A DNA stretch of 5,188 nucleotides, taken from contig JAHFFU010000096.1 of assembly GCA_023247835.1 (NCBI GenBank), positions 1 to 5,188 on the forward strand. Reading direction: 5' to 3'. The notes beneath the pieces are model-generated. The model had not been told where the DNA came from. It did no database searches and worked only from the letters and a program-made list of their open reading frames with translations. Positions 4,923-5,188 of this stretch are shown here, one piece after another; position 1 is the stretch's first letter, and every line of letters begins with the position of its first letter. The translations under genes and the position numbers were made by a program. This DNA is from Candidatus Bathyarchaeota archaeon (GTDB lineage Archaea > Thermoproteota > Bathyarchaeia > 40CM-2-53-6 > FEN-987).

Positions 4923-5188
4923 CTACGGGCACGTCCCAGGAATACCTCCGACCGGACAGAGCGTACCGGACGGGGGAATGATAACGTACGTGCCACCCCA
5001 TTGAACTTGAAGGTTAACCTGCGTCTGGGATGTGAAGAAGGCTACGCTGAATGTTATGTTGTAGGTGCCTGCGGGCAGATGCAGTGCGCCTACTCCCATG
5101 TATTGGCCATCCAATGTTGGAACGCTGCGTTGGAACGTAGCGTTGGAGGCAGTTACCTGGACCCAGGTTAAGGGAACGATGGGAGGAA
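4923..5188 (-). CDS. Secreted/surface beta-sandwich protein, C-terminal fragment (runs off right edge)
   Basis: A minus-strand frame is open from the window edge to a TAG at 4923-4925 and gives 87 residues. It is rich in Thr, Val, Gly and Pro with alternating beta pattern. The stretch LHLPAGTYNITFSVAFF resembles the PAGTY-x-(I/V)-T-F edge seen in Ig-like or carboxypeptidase-regulatory-like domains of archaeal surface proteins, followed by a second strand pair VNLQVQWGGTYVIIPP. Two N-glycosylation sequons (NAT, NIT) and a Cys pair near the end (CPVGGIPGTC, spacing of eight) fit an extracytoplasmic protein with a disulfide. No C-terminal membrane anchor is present, so attachment, if any, must come from the missing N-terminal part. 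The plus-strand frame over the same bases is Arg/Cys-rich and looks like a shadow. The internal TTG at 5114 is not a likely start, since the beta pattern continues upstream of it. Confidence 0.68.
   Translation of the reverse strand, partial: PPIVPLTWVQVTASNATFQRSVPTLDGQYMGVGALHLPAGTYNITFSVAFFTSQTQVNLQVQWGGTYVIIPPSGTLCPVGGIPGTCP

Noticed and set aside
4911..5171. Plus-strand ORF over the right edge
   Set aside because: Arg/Cys-rich product with no recognisable pattern; the minus-strand frame has beta-sandwich features, sequons and stays open to the window edge.

Overview
The window looks archaeal. It encodes TiaS, the tRNA-Ile2 agmatidine synthetase known only from Archaea, and Tsr3, an rRNA aminocarboxypropyltransferase of archaea and eukaryotes. 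It also has a stand-alone Lrp/AsnC-type RAM protein, promoter signals of the TATA type, and one promoter spaced for a leaderless transcript. Most starts appear to be GTG or TTG. A TACK-type lineage (Nitrososphaeria/Bathyarchaeia-like) is a reasonable guess, but the sequence alone does not settle it.

Layout. (1) 1-226: the C-terminal end of a HicB-type antitoxin, followed directly by a broken HicA toxin remnant that has lost its N-terminal half and is frameshifted. (2) 227-377: no gene seen. (3) 378-611: a short Tyr/Pro-rich ORF built on nine-residue repeats, function unknown. (4) 659-2574, minus strand: three genes in one direction. In transcription order they are a 72-73 residue hypothetical protein with a well-placed TATA box, a stand-alone RAM-domain protein with a good Shine-Dalgarno site, and tiaS. 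(5) 2604-2804: a divergent intergenic region. (6) 2805-4876, plus strand: nnr (bifunctional NAD(P)HX epimerase/dehydratase) and, 14 nt later, tsr3, probably co-transcribed. (7) 4923-5188, minus strand: the C-terminal end of a probable secreted or surface beta-sandwich protein that runs off the right edge.

How the genes relate. The core is housekeeping: decoding fidelity (TiaS makes the Ile-tRNA(CAU) read AUA), ribosome maturation (Tsr3) and metabolite repair (Nnr restores hydrated NAD(P)H). The RAM protein may sense an amino acid or similar small ligand. The two ends are accessory: a decayed toxin-antitoxin locus plus a repeat protein on the left, and a cell-surface protein on the right. I see no complete new defence or mobile system. 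The items most worth a second look are the HicA remnant, the Tyr/Pro nonapeptide-repeat ORF with a signal-peptide-like start in the neighbouring frame, and the small leaderless gene upstream of the RAM-tiaS pair.
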